Positions 1-6,601 of a DNA stretch of 15,797 nucleotides are shown one piece after another. The DNA lies in assembly GCA_016783105.1 (NCBI GenBank), contig JADHXF010000040.1, forward strand, positions 1 to 15,797, in the 5' to 3' direction. Positions within the stretch are counted from its first letter, which is position 1, and each line of letters opens with the position of its first letter. Below the pieces are notes generated by a model that made no database searches, was not told where the DNA came from, and saw only the letters and a program-made list of their open reading frames with translations. The DNA comes from Dehalococcoidales bacterium. GTDB taxonomy: Bacteria > Chloroflexota > Dehalococcoidia > Dehalococcoidales > RBG-16-60-22. The translations under genes were made by a program, and so were the position numbers.

Positions 1-89
1 TAATCGATATCAAACCCTACCTGCCCAGAAATGACTCCGTAACTGACGCCAGAACACCACCCTGGGTTAAACCACCTTCGGAAAGCTAA
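1..89 (+). CDS. trmO: 3' end of TrmO/TsaA-family tRNA (N6-threonylcarbamoyladenosine) methyltransferase, partial
   Basis: Only the last 28 codons are inside the window, read from base 3 to a TAA at 87-89; the 5' part lies upstream. The peptide begins IDIKPYLPRNDSVTDAR and continues to PPWVKPPSES. The IDIKPY..P..DSV..A string is the characteristic C-terminal motif of the TrmO (YaeB/TsaA) family, which methylates N6 of t6A37 in certain tRNAs using S-adenosylmethionine. The two bases before the first full codon (TA) allow a Leu or Val codon, which fits the usual L-[LI]-DIKPY context. It is followed after 99 bases by a metal ABC transporter ATPase gene on the same strand. The family call rests on this short motif only; the catalytic part is not visible. 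Confidence 0.72.
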   Translation, partial: IDIKPYLPRNDSVTDARTPPWVKPPSES

Positions 90-126
90 TGCTATTCGCA
101 CGGCTCTGCCGAAGCACTTGAAACGG

Positions 127-182
127 TTGACGTTAAGCTCACAATTGTATCATAATTATGTCTATACTGGCCGGTTGGTGAG
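127..182 (+). promoter_or_regulatory. Candidate promoter, 10-bp palindrome and RBS before the first metal ABC operon
   Basis: TTGACG at 127-132 and CATAAT at 151-156 are spaced 18 bp and resemble -35 and -10 boxes. The -10 lies inside a perfect 10-bp palindrome, CATAATTATG, at 151-160, where a repressor could compete with RNA polymerase. GGTGAG at 177-182 sits 6 bases before the ATG at 189 and is a good ribosome-binding site. The TTGCAA dyad found near the second ABC system is absent here. Promoter use is inferred. Confidence 0.4.
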
Positions 183-188
183 CGGAAA

Positions 189-947
189 ATGACTGCTAAA
201 GAACTGGTAAAGCTGGAAAACGTCTGGGTATACCTTGACAGCTTCCTGGTACTGGAAGCGATAAACCTTTCCATCAAATCAAACGACTTCCTCGGTATCA
301 TCGGTCCCAACGGCGGTGGTAAAACCACGCTGCTCAAAGTCATTTTGGGGCTGATAAAACCAAGACGGGGCAAAGTCACCGTACTGGGCATGCCGCCGGA
401 GCGGGGCAGGAAACATATCGGCTACATTTCACAGTTCAACCTCTTCGACCATGATTTTCCCATCAGTGTTCTGGAAGTGGTCCTTATGGGCCGCTACAAC
501 AGGTCCGGTCTCTTCCAGCGTTATAGCGAAGAAGATAGAAAGGCCGCCTCTGACGCCTTGAAGACCGTGGAAATGCTCGGCTACAAAGACAGGCAGGTCG
601 GCAAACTCTCCGGTGGCGAACAGCAGCGCGTCTTCATTGCCCGGGCGCTGGTGACCAATCCGCAACTGCTGCTCCTTGACGAGCCAACCGCCAGCATCGA
701 CCCGAACATGCAGGCCGAGTTCTACGAACTGCTGGACAAATTAAAGGAAGAAATGGCCATTGTCCTGGTGTCACATGATATCAGTGCGGTCTCCATTTAT
801 GTAAATGAGATTGCCTGCCTCAATCATCAATTGTTCTACCACGGCTCCAAAGAGGTGTCGGCAGAGGAACTGGAGAAGGCATACCGCTGCCCTGTCCAGC
901 TCATTGCGCATGGCACTGTGCCACACCGGGTGCTGAAGGAACATTAG
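189..947 (+). CDS. Metal (Zn/Mn/Fe-type) ABC transporter ATP-binding protein
   Basis: This 252-residue cytoplasmic ATPase should power a ZnuC/TroB/MntB-type metal importer. All nucleotide-binding motifs are present in order: Walker [10 protein letters not shown] at 39-47, a Q-loop glutamine at 82 (YISQFN), the signature LSGGEQQR at 140-147, Walker B LLLLDEP at 160-166 and the switch histidine at 196 (VSHD). The length is usual for the family. The ATG at 189 has GGTGAG six bases upstream, and an in-frame TAA at 153-155 blocks much longer starts. The permease gene begins 3 bases after the stop, so the pair is almost certainly co-transcribed and co-assembled. No substrate-binding protein gene is visible for this system; it may lie upstream of the window, or the system may share one. 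The metal cannot be told from the ATPase. It is paralogous to the ATPase at 10474-11250. Confidence 0.93.
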   Translation: MTAKELVKLENVWVYLDSFLVLEAINLSIKSNDFLGIIGPNGGGKTTLLKVILGLIKPRRGKVTVLGMPPERGRKHIGYISQFNLFDHDFPISVLEVVLMGRYNRSGLFQRYSEEDRKAASDALKTVEMLGYKDRQVGKLSGGEQQRVFIARALVTNPQLLLLDEPTASIDPNMQAEFYELLDKLKEEMAIVLVSHDISAVSIYVNEIACLNHQLFYHGSKEVSAEELEKAYRCPVQLIAHGTVPHRVLKEH

Positions 948-950
948 ACC

Positions 951-1793
951 ATGCTCGAGGTACTTCAGTATCAGTTCATGCAGAATGCCCTGCTGGCTGG
1001 TCTGCTGGCAGCCATCGCCTGTGGCATTGTCGGCGTCTACGTAGTCGTCAAGAAGGTCGTTTTTATCAGCGGCGGCATCGCCCATGCCTCCTTTGGCGGC
1101 ATCGGGCTGGGGTATCTGCTGGGCATCAATCCGGTGCTGGGGGCAATGGTCTTTACCGTCGCCTCGTCGCTTGGCATCGGGCTGGTAACCAGGCGAACCA
1201 GACTGCCTGAGGATACCGCCATTGGCATCCTGTGGGCGATGGGAATGGCACTGGGTATTATCTTCATCGGTCTGGCGCCGGGATATGCTCCCGACCTTTT
1301 CAGCTACCTCTTCGGCAACATCCTGACGGTGCCGTTCTTCGATTTAATGCTGATGCTCATTCTGGATGTGGTGATCATTATACTCGTCGCTTTTCTCTAT
1401 AAGGAATTCTTATATCTTTCCTTTGATGAAGAGTTCAGCACCGTATCCGGAGTACCTACCGAAGGCCTTTACCTTCTCCTGCTCTGTCTGATAGCCCTGA
1501 CCGTGGTAGTGCTTATCAGAGTGGTCGGCATCATCCTGGTCATTGCCCTGCTCACCATCCCGGCAGCGCTGGCCCGCCAGTTCACCCACAGCCTTAAAAA
1601 AATGATGCTGCTGGCAATCCTGGCCAGCGTGTTTTTCACCATCAGCGGATTGTGGATTTCCTACGTGCTCAATCTGGCTTCCGGCGCCACCATTGTTCTG
1701 GTCAGCGGCACGGCATTGTTTATCTCATTCGGAATTAATAAACTGCGCCACAGAACCCGTAAATACGACCGCAACGTCAACACGGCCGAATAA
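951..1793 (+). CDS. Metal ABC transporter permease (ABC-3/ZnuB family)
   Basis: This 280-residue integral membrane protein is the channel subunit partnering the ATPase just upstream (3-base gap). It has seven to eight hydrophobic segments, starting with residues of about 10-33, as expected for the ABC-3 family (ZnuB, TroC, MntC). Family features include the N-terminal [15 protein letters not shown] segment, a [18 protein letters not shown] stretch and the C-terminal SGATIVL motif. It aligns by eye with the second permease at 9617-10462, which begins YQFMQNAILSTFLGGIACG and contains SGATIV, so the two systems are paralogs. The ATG at 951 is the natural start. The hydrophilic tail ([12 protein letters not shown]) would be cytoplasmic. 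The substrate is probably a divalent metal such as Zn, Mn or Fe(II); the sequence does not say which. Confidence 0.92.
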   Translation: MLEVLQYQFMQNALLAGLLAAIACGIVGVYVVVKKVVFISGGIAHASFGGIGLGYLLGINPVLGAMVFTVASSLGIGLVTRRTRLPEDTAIGILWAMGMALGIIFIGLAPGYAPDLFSYLFGNILTVPFFDLMLMLILDVVIIILVAFLYKEFLYLSFDEEFSTVSGVPTEGLYLLLLCLIALTVVVLIRVVGIILVIALLTIPAALARQFTHSLKKMMLLAILASVFFTISGLWISYVLNLASGATIVLVSGTALFISFGINKLRHRTRKYDRNVNTAE

Positions 1794-1802
1794 GCTAACC
1801 CA

Positions 1803-1845
1803 TTGCCCCTTCCGCTTAGATAACCTATAATTGGAGTCGAGGAAG
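1803..1845 (+). promoter_or_regulatory. Candidate promoter and RBS for the MBL-fold/pyrD pair
   Basis: A consensus TATAAT at 1826-1831 is preceded by TTGCCC at 1803-1808 with an ideal 17-bp spacer. Initiation would fall near 1837-1839, only about 8 bases before the ATG at 1846, giving a very short leader containing GAGGAAG (1839-1845). If transcription comes from upstream instead, GGAG at 1833-1836 serves as a ribosome-binding site with 9-base spacing. Inferred from sequence alone. Confidence 0.33.
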
Positions 1846-2682
1846 ATGACACTGCGCATTACCACCTTAAGTGAAAACACAGCAGGTACCCGCGACCTTC
1901 TGGCGGAGTGGGGACTGAGCTTTCTTATTGAGACCGGACCAGAGACCATCTTATTTGATACCGGCAAGACCATATCCACCGCTCATAACATTGACAGCCT
2001 GGGCGTCAACCTCAGCAAGGTCAGCAAGATTGTGCTGAGCCACGGTCACTACGACCATACCGGCGGTCTGCGCCAAGTTCTGCGCCGTATCGGCAAAGAA
2101 ATTGAGGTGATTGCCCACCCCGATATCTGGGCGCCCAAATACCGCCATCGCAAAGGAAAAAAAGACAGATACATAGGCATCCCCTTCCAGCGCCAGGAAC
2201 TGGAAAGCCTGGGAGCCACGTTTGTGCTGAATTCAAAATCGGTGAAAGTGGCCGCTAACTGCATCACCACCGGCGAAGTCCCCATGGTAACCGACTACGA
2301 GACGATTGACTCCGGTCTGTTTATACGGACCGATTCAGGCTGGCAGCCGGATCAACTTTTTGACGACCTGTCATTGGTGCTCAACACTGAATTGGGCCTG
2401 GTGGTGGTGCTGGGCTGCGCGCACCGCGGCATTATCAATATCCTGTACCACGCCCAGAATTTGACCGGCGTAAAAACCATACACGCCGTGCTCGGCGGTG
2501 CCCACCTCATCGATGCCCCCAGAGAACGGGTGCAACGGACCATCGCCGACCTGAAAAAGCTCGACGTGCAGAAGCTTGGGCCCTGCCACTGCACCAGCCT
2601 GCCTGTAATTGCTACCCTTGCCCACGAATTTGGCGACCGGTTCTTCTTCAATATCACGGGCACAATTTTTGAACTGCCTTAG
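1846..2682 (+). CDS. MBL-fold metallo-hydrolase
   Basis: This 278-residue protein belongs to the metallo-beta-lactamase superfamily. The metal-binding motif HGHYDH is at 66-71, followed by TGG, with H91, a CAHRG motif at 191-195, GGAH at 217-220 and a GPCHCTS motif at 246-252. This arrangement resembles the subfamily annotated as dihydropterin-ribofuranosyl-aminobenzene-phosphate synthase-like (MJ0301 type), whose bacterial members mostly have no known substrate. A TTG at 1831 could add five residues, but the ATG at 1846 has two purine-rich Shine-Dalgarno options and gives the expected MTLRITTLSEN start. The stop at 2680-2682 overlaps the ribosome-binding site of pyrD, so the two genes are probably translated from one transcript. 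No signal peptide, so it is cytoplasmic. The specific reaction is unknown. Confidence 0.85.
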   Translation: MTLRITTLSENTAGTRDLLAEWGLSFLIETGPETILFDTGKTISTAHNIDSLGVNLSKVSKIVLSHGHYDHTGGLRQVLRRIGKEIEVIAHPDIWAPKYRHRKGKKDRYIGIPFQRQELESLGATFVLNSKSVKVAANCITTGEVPMVTDYETIDSGLFIRTDSGWQPDQLFDDLSLVLNTELGLVVVLGCAHRGIINILYHAQNLTGVKTIHAVLGGAHLIDAPRERVQRTIADLKKLDVQKLGPCHCTSLPVIATLAHEFGDRFFFNITGTIFELP

Positions 2683-2691
2683 GTGACGGTA

Positions 2692-3615
2692 ATGAACCTT
2701 TCCGTAGAGCTGGCCCCGAAAAACAAAACGGGCCTGCGGCTGGCCAACCCGGTCATGACTGCATCCGGCACTTTCGGCTATGGCACCGAGTACGGCCACC
2801 TGTTTGATATTCAGAGGCTCGGCGCCATCGTCTGCAAGGGAACCACCCTGAACCCAAGAGACGGCAATCCCCAGCCACGCCTTGTGGAAACCCCCTCCGG
2901 CATGCTCAACTCCATTGGCCTGCAGAACATCGGGGTGAAAGCCCTGATTGAAGAAAAGGCACCGCTCTGGGCAAAATGGCGCGTCCCGGTAATCGTCAAT
3001 ATCGCCGGCGAAACGGTTGAAGAATACGCCGAACTGGCGAAAAAACTGGACGGTGTCCCCGGCATCAGCGCTCTTGAGGTCAACATCAGTTGCCCCAACA
3101 TCAGTGCCGGCGGTGCCGAATTCGGCGTGCATCCCGAATCCGCCGCCAGAGTAACCGCCGCGGTCAGGGCAAAAACTTCTCTTCCGGTGCTGGTCAAATT
3201 AACTCCGAACACTGGTGAAATCGCCAGGGTGGCGGTGGCGGTGGCCGAAGCCGGTGCCGATGCCATCTGTCTTATCAACGCGGTGCGGGGCATGGCCATT
3301 GACATCTATACGCGACAGGCACTGCTCGGCAACCGTACTGGCGGCCTTTCCGGCCCGGCAATCAAGCCGATTGCCCTGGCCATGGTGTATGAGATAGCCG
3401 GTGCAGTGAAGTTACCAGTCGTTGGTTGCGGCGGCATCGTCTCCGGCAGCGACGCCATCGAGTTCATCATGGCCGGCGCCAGCGCGGTACAGGTGGGCAG
3501 CGCCAGCTTTATAAATCCCCGTGCCCCCCTAGATGTCCTCGAGGGTATCGAGCAGTTCATGGTCAGAGAAGAAATCAAGAACATCAGCGAGCTGGTTGGC
3601 GCGGCAAGGCGCTGA
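2692..3615 (+). CDS. pyrD: Dihydroorotate dehydrogenase, class 1B catalytic subunit
   Basis: This 307-residue FMN enzyme oxidises dihydroorotate to orotate in pyrimidine synthesis. The TIM-barrel hallmarks are visible: NPVMTASGTFGYG at 19-31, K49 in the VCKGTT segment, NSIGLQN at 73-79, the active-site motif NISCPN at 131-136 with catalytic C134, and phosphate/FMN-binding GCGGI and GSASF segments near 245-273. Cysteine as the base, rather than serine, marks class 1; the overall form fits class 1B, which normally works with the iron-sulfur subunit PyrK. No pyrK is adjacent. The ATG at 2692 is preferred over a GTG at 2683 because AGGTGA at 2681-2686 lies 5 bases before it. Its stop is only 2 bases from the convergent flavin-reductase-like gene. 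pyrF is elsewhere in the window (14016). Confidence 0.95.
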   Translation: MNLSVELAPKNKTGLRLANPVMTASGTFGYGTEYGHLFDIQRLGAIVCKGTTLNPRDGNPQPRLVETPSGMLNSIGLQNIGVKALIEEKAPLWAKWRVPVIVNIAGETVEEYAELAKKLDGVPGISALEVNISCPNISAGGAEFGVHPESAARVTAAVRAKTSLPVLVKLTPNTGEIARVAVAVAEAGADAICLINAVRGMAIDIYTRQALLGNRTGGLSGPAIKPIALAMVYEIAGAVKLPVVGCGGIVSGSDAIEFIMAGASAVQVGSASFINPRAPLDVLEGIEQFMVREEIKNISELVGAARR

Positions 3616-3617
3616 AA

Positions 3618-4199
3618 TTATCCCTTCTCCTTCTCCTTCAGCACCAGTCCAGCCTTATAGGCTTCGGCAACCACCTCGCCAAAGGCAAAGTACCTCCGGA
3701 AGGTAATATCGAATACAATCGGCCTGATTTTATTTACGTCTGGCTTGCCGTCGGTAAGACAATCCCCGGACACGTAAGTCCCCTCCACCTGGCCGATGAT
3801 AAAGTCATGGCTGCCCAGGTTCATGATATGCATCACCCGGCACTCCAGATTGACCGGGCACTGCTCAATCAGCGGTGCCGTCTCCAGATGCCCGTAAAAC
3901 ACTTTGAATCGGCAAACCTTGACTTTGTCAACGTCAGCACCGGAGGCTATGCCGCAGAAGTCGGCTTCTTTCACCAGATCAACAGAAGGAGTGTTCATAG
4001 AGAAGGTCTTATTCTGCCAGATGCCCTTCAGCGTATACGACTTGTGCCGTAGTAGAACGCCCATCATCGGTGGTTCCGCGTTGACCACGCCGCCACCACC
4101 CATCGCCATGAAATTGGCTTTGCCGTCCACATTGGACCCCACCAGAAGCGTCGGTCGGGGGTACATCAGTCTGTCAGGCTGCAACTCAACCTTATTCAT
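3618..4199 (-). CDS. Flavin reductase-fold (FMN-binding split-barrel) protein
   Basis: This 193-residue protein resembles the flavin reductase/DIM6-NTAB family, which binds FMN in a split barrel. The N-terminal half shows the typical layout: YPRPTLLVGSNVDGKANFMA at 13-32, GGGGVVNAEPPMMGVLL at 34-50, then the YTLKGIWQNKTFSMNTPS segment at 55-72. Homologs reduce free flavin, act in two-component oxygenases or serve unknown redox roles, so substrate and partner are not assigned. Eight cysteines and methionines cluster around 114-126 (CPVNLECRVMHIM). The ATG at 4197-4199 lies inside the last codons of ybeY (8-bp overlap ATGAATAA), implying translational coupling. The gene converges on pyrD with a 2-base gap and no visible terminator between them. 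It might supply reducing power nearby, but that is only speculation from position. Confidence 0.8.
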   Translation of the reverse strand: MNKVELQPDRLMYPRPTLLVGSNVDGKANFMAMGGGGVVNAEPPMMGVLLRHKSYTLKGIWQNKTFSMNTPSVDLVKEADFCGIASGADVDKVKVCRFKVFYGHLETAPLIEQCPVNLECRVMHIMNLGSHDFIIGQVEGTYVSGDCLTDGKPDVNKIRPIVFDITFRRYFAFGEVVAEAYKAGLVLKEKEKG

Positions 4200-4689
4200 C
4201 GCTCTTTCCCTCCAGGTCTATTAATAATTTATGAAAAATGGCCTGCTCCCTGGCTGCCATTTCGCGCCTCTGCTCCGGCCTCTCATGGTCATAGCCAAGC
4301 AGATGGAGCACGCCGTGAATAATGAGAATGGCCAGCTCCTTCCCGGTAGAATGGCCATGTTCCTGCGCCTGTATTACTGCCTGAGGATAGGAAATAACGA
4401 CCTCGCCAAGATGCGCTAAACCATCGGGCGCAACCACGAACCGCTCTGATTCAGCCTCGTGCTTTTCCTCTTCCGATGTCATGTAAAAGGCCAGAACATC
4501 GGTCGGGCGGTCTTCACCGCGATATGCCCGATTCAGTGCCTGCACTCTTTCCTGGCCGGTAATCAGCAGGCCTATCTCGGCATTTGAGCCGGCGTTCTGG
4601 GCATCAAGAACCTGCCTGATGACACCCTGAAACCAGCCCGGCTCAGGACAACCTTCATATTCCCCATCAATGGTTATGTTAATCTCCAT
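4192..4689 (-). CDS. ybeY: Endoribonuclease YbeY (rRNA maturation factor)
   Basis: YbeY is a zinc-dependent endoribonuclease involved in 16S rRNA 3'-end maturation and ribosome quality control. The zinc motif HGVLHLLGYDH is at 125-135, giving the three histidines H125, H129 and H135. The upstream family signature ALNRAYRGEDRPTDVLAF is at 51-68 and LGEVVIS at 94-100. The frame is open back to a TTG at 4737, but the ATG at 4689 gives MEINITIDGE and a typical 165-residue length; neither start has a strong ribosome-binding site. The C-terminus overlaps the flavin-reductase-like gene by 8 bp. The gene is divergent from the tRNA-Ser/miaB unit, and the 119-base gap is AT-rich next to the tRNA. Confidence 0.93.
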   Translation of the reverse strand: MEINITIDGEYEGCPEPGWFQGVIRQVLDAQNAGSNAEIGLLITGQERVQALNRAYRGEDRPTDVLAFYMTSEEEKHEAESERFVVAPDGLAHLGEVVISYPQAVIQAQEHGHSTGKELAILIIHGVLHLLGYDHERPEQRREMAAREQAIFHKLLIDLEGKSDE

Positions 4690-4770
4690 GGCAGCTATGC
4701 GCCAATCATCATAGCACAGGCCACGACAGGCCAGCAAGCTTCAATGGCCGATGATTGAGCGAAGCGGAAA

Positions 4771-4800
4771 TTTGTGATATATTAAATATACATAAAATAC
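4771..4800. promoter_or_regulatory. AT-rich divergent promoter region between ybeY and tRNA-Ser
   Basis: The 30 bases are nearly pure A/T. A 13-bp dyad, TATATT-A-AATATA, lies at 4778-4790. For the tRNA, TTGTGA at 4772-4777 and TAAAAT at 4793-4798 could act as -35 and -10 with a short 15-bp spacer, placing initiation just before the mature 5' end at 4809. The reverse strand has TTTAATAT-like -10 sequences that could serve ybeY. Exact boxes are uncertain. Confidence 0.35.
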
Positions 4801-4808
4801 GGCTCGCG

Positions 4809-4900
4809 GGAGGGATCGCATAGTGGTCTAGTGCGGGCGCCTGCTAAGCGCTTACCCTGGGAAACCGGGGTCGTGGGTTCAAATCCCACTCCCTCCGCCA
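4809..4900 (+). tRNA. tRNA-Ser(GCT), CCA encoded
   Basis: The full class II cloverleaf can be folded by hand. The acceptor stem pairs GGAGGGA (4809-4815) with TCCCTCC (4890-4896), followed by discriminator G and an encoded CCA at 4898-4900. The D stem is GCA/TGC with loop TAGTGGTCTAG. The anticodon stem GGCGC (4836-4840) pairs with GCGCT (4848-4852) around loop CTGCTAA, giving anticodon GCT at 4843-4845, which reads AGC and AGU. The long variable arm ACCCTGG-GAAA-CCGGGGT is diagnostic of serine tRNA. The T arm is GTGGG-TTCAAAT-CCCAC at 4873-4889. It lies just upstream of miaB. As an AGY-decoding tRNA it would normally carry t6A rather than the i6A-derived base made by MiaB. Confidence 0.97.
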
Positions 4901-4916
4901 TGAAAAACAAGTGACT

Positions 4917-4938
4917 TATACCCCTGAAAAGGGGTATA
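4917..4938 (+). promoter_or_regulatory. Perfect hairpin with GNRA tetraloop between tRNA-Ser and miaB
   Basis: Arms TATACCCCT (4917-4925) and AGGGGTATA (4930-4938) pair perfectly over 9 bp around a GAAA tetraloop, a very stable GNRA loop. It starts 16 bases after the tRNA CCA end and ends 29 bases before the miaB ATG. The downstream sequence TATTACTATT is A/T-rich but has no uninterrupted T-run, so it is a poor intrinsic terminator. It may partly terminate tRNA transcripts, mark a processing site, or protect or regulate the miaB leader. Confidence 0.5.
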
Positions 4939-4967
4939 TTACTATTAAAGATAAGCGGCGGGGTGAG

Positions 4968-6221
4968 ATGCCTAACTACCATATCTGGACCATCGGCTGT
5001 CAGATGAACAAGGCGGAGTCGGAGCAACTCGGCAGCCTCTTTGAGCATATCGGCTACCGGGCAACGGACGCCGCCGAGAATGCCGACGTTATTGTCCTCA
5101 ATAGCTGTGTGGTGCGCCAGAGCGCGGAAAATCGGGTGGTGAATAAAATCTGGGCGCTGCAGCCCTTCGCCCGGGCACATCCGGACATCACGCTGGCCGT
5201 TACCGGCTGCCTGGTAAACTCCGATACCGCCAGGCTGAGAAAAGACTTCCCTTACGTCGATTATTTCTTCAAGCCGGGCGATTATCCACCCTGGCTGGAA
5301 AAGCCGGCAGCAGTGGCGACATTGCCCCAGCATCCTTCCCCCACTGCCTATGTCCCCATCATCCAGGGCTGCAATAACTTCTGCACCTACTGCATTGTCC
5401 CCTATCGCCGCGGCCGTGAGGTGAGCCGCCCGGTAGCAGAGATTATTTGTGAAGTCAAAGGACTGGTCGGGCGGGGGGTTAAAGAAGTAACTCTGCTGGG
5501 CCAGAATGTGGACTCATACGGCCATGACCTGCCCGATAAGCCCGACCTGGCCGACCTGTTGCAGGAGTTTAACGCCATTGATGGTCTGGCGAGGATACGT
5601 TTCCTGACCAACCACCCCAAGGATATGAGTGTTAAGCTCATTGACGCCATCGCCAGGCTGGACAAGCTCTGCGAGCAAATCAGCCTCCCCGTCCAGTCAG
5701 GCAGCGACGACATTCTCAAGCTGATGAGGCGTGGCTACACGGCCGCCCAGTACCGGCAGCTGGTAAAAAGAATACGGGATTCCGTCCCCGGCGTGGCACT
5801 GAGCACGGACGTCATCGTTGGCTTCCCTTCGGAGACAGAATCTCAGTTCCAGCAAACGGTGAACCTGCTCTCGGAACTCAGGTTTGGCACTGTCCACGTG
5901 GCGGCGTACTCGCCTCGAGCGGGAACCGCTGCTTCCCGCGAGCTTGAGGATGATATTCCCCTGGCGGTGAAAAAGGAACGCCTCAACACTATTGAGCAGC
6001 TCCAGGAAAAAATCGCCGCCGAAATCAATGAAAAGTTGCTCGGTAACACGATGGAAATTCTGGTTGAGTCCAGGGTGAAAGGCAAATGGCAGGGTAGAAC
6101 CCGCACCGGCAAACTGGCCTTTTTCCGCGATAGCCGTGATTATCTGGGACAACTGGCAAGCATTCGGATAGATAAAACGAGCCCGTGGTCATTACAGGGC
6201 ACGGTCATTAAAACGAAATAA
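4968..6221 (+). CDS. miaB: tRNA-2-methylthio-N6-dimethylallyladenosine synthase MiaB
   Basis: MiaB is a radical-SAM methylthiotransferase that converts i6A37 to ms2i6A37 in tRNAs reading UNN codons. The N-terminal UPF0004 domain carries the auxiliary-cluster cysteines C11 (TIGCQMN), C47 (LNSCVVR) and C81 (TGCLVNS). The radical-SAM triad CNNFCTYC gives C135, C139 and C142, followed by IVPYRRGREVSRP. A TRAM-like RNA-binding domain occupies roughly 350-417. The frame extends to a GTG at 4911, but those codons cover the 4917-4938 hairpin; the ATG at 4968 follows GGGGTGAG and begins MPNYHIWTIGCQMN as in homologs. At 417 residues it is slightly shorter than the usual 430-470. It heads a plus-strand run with yajC, nadB and nadC. 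MiaB rather than MtaB or RimO is supported by the RRGREVSRP and GCQMN sequences. Confidence 0.94.
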   Translation: MPNYHIWTIGCQMNKAESEQLGSLFEHIGYRATDAAENADVIVLNSCVVRQSAENRVVNKIWALQPFARAHPDITLAVTGCLVNSDTARLRKDFPYVDYFFKPGDYPPWLEKPAAVATLPQHPSPTAYVPIIQGCNNFCTYCIVPYRRGREVSRPVAEIICEVKGLVGRGVKEVTLLGQNVDSYGHDLPDKPDLADLLQEFNAIDGLARIRFLTNHPKDMSVKLIDAIARLDKLCEQISLPVQSGSDDILKLMRRGYTAAQYRQLVKRIRDSVPGVALSTDVIVGFPSETESQFQQTVNLLSELRFGTVHVAAYSPRAGTAASRELEDDIPLAVKKERLNTIEQLQEKIAAEINEKLLGNTMEILVESRVKGKWQGRTRTGKLAFFRDSRDYLGQLASIRIDKTSPWSLQGTVIKTK

Positions 6222-6238
6222 GGAAATAAGGAGGTACA

Positions 6239-6598
6239 ATGTTAAAGTATGGTCTGATGACAGGTATGCTGGTCGCGTTTCTGGCGGTACTCAGTGGTTG
6301 CGTGCCACCGCCGGAAGGAGCCGAGGAAGGCGGAGGTTTCGACTGGACGCTTATTATCTTTATCGTTTTGCTTATCGCCATCTTCTACTTCCTCATCATT
6401 CGACCGCAGCGCCGGCAGCAAAAAAAACACCAGGTACTAATGCAGGAACTGAAACGCGGTGATAAGGTCATCACTACCGGCGGCATCTACGGTGTTGTGG
6501 AGAGCCTGAGCGACGACAGCGTCGTTATGAAAGTTGAATCGGGAACGACCATCCGTATGGCCCGAAACAGCATTGCTGGCCAGCGCCAAGAGCAATAG
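6239..6598 (+). CDS. yajC: Preprotein translocase accessory subunit YajC, with lipobox-like N-terminus
   Basis: YajC is a small membrane protein of the SecDF-YajC complex that assists Sec-dependent export. The core is typical: one transmembrane helix at about 37-54, followed by the basic IIRPQRRQQKKH sequence at 53-64, then ELKRGDKVITTGGIYGVVESL and a beta-rich cytoplasmic tail. Unusually, a second hydrophobic segment at residues 8-18 ends in LSGC (18-21), a good lipobox, so the protein may be processed at C21 and lipidated. Residues 22-34 form a Pro/Glu/Gly-rich linker. AAGGAGGT at 6228-6235 is a near-perfect ribosome-binding site for the ATG at 6239. It lies 17 bases after miaB, and nadB starts 3 bases after its stop. 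No secD or secF is in the window. Confidence 0.92.
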   Translation: MLKYGLMTGMLVAFLAVLSGCVPPPEGAEEGGGFDWTLIIFIVLLIAIFYFLIIRPQRRQQKKHQVLMQELKRGDKVITTGGIYGVVESLSDDSVVMKVESGTTIRMARNSIAGQRQEQ

Positions 6599-6601
6599 CG
6601 C

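Noticed and set aside
92..100. CTATTCGCA shared between the trmO end region and the operator candidate at 12182-12190
   Set aside because: Only nine bases match, and the left TTGCAA arm is missing at the first site, so it does not form the dyad; probably chance.
2371..3132. 253-codon minus-strand open frame
   Set aside because: It is antisense to the MBL hydrolase and pyrD, with no family motif; a coding shadow.
3426..4052. 208-codon plus-strand open frame spanning the end of pyrD and the flavin-reductase gene
   Set aside because: It crosses two well-supported genes on opposite strands and has a low-complexity HRR-rich start; not a real gene.
4809..4900. tRNA-Ser as an integration (attachment) site
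   Set aside because: No repeat of the tRNA 3' end was noticed and no integrase or phage-like genes flank it; the surroundings are housekeeping genes.
4911..4967. 19-residue N-terminal extension of MiaB from GTG 4911
   Set aside because: The segment encodes the perfect hairpin, lacks a ribosome-binding site, and is absent from the typical MiaB start; ATG 4968 is preferred.
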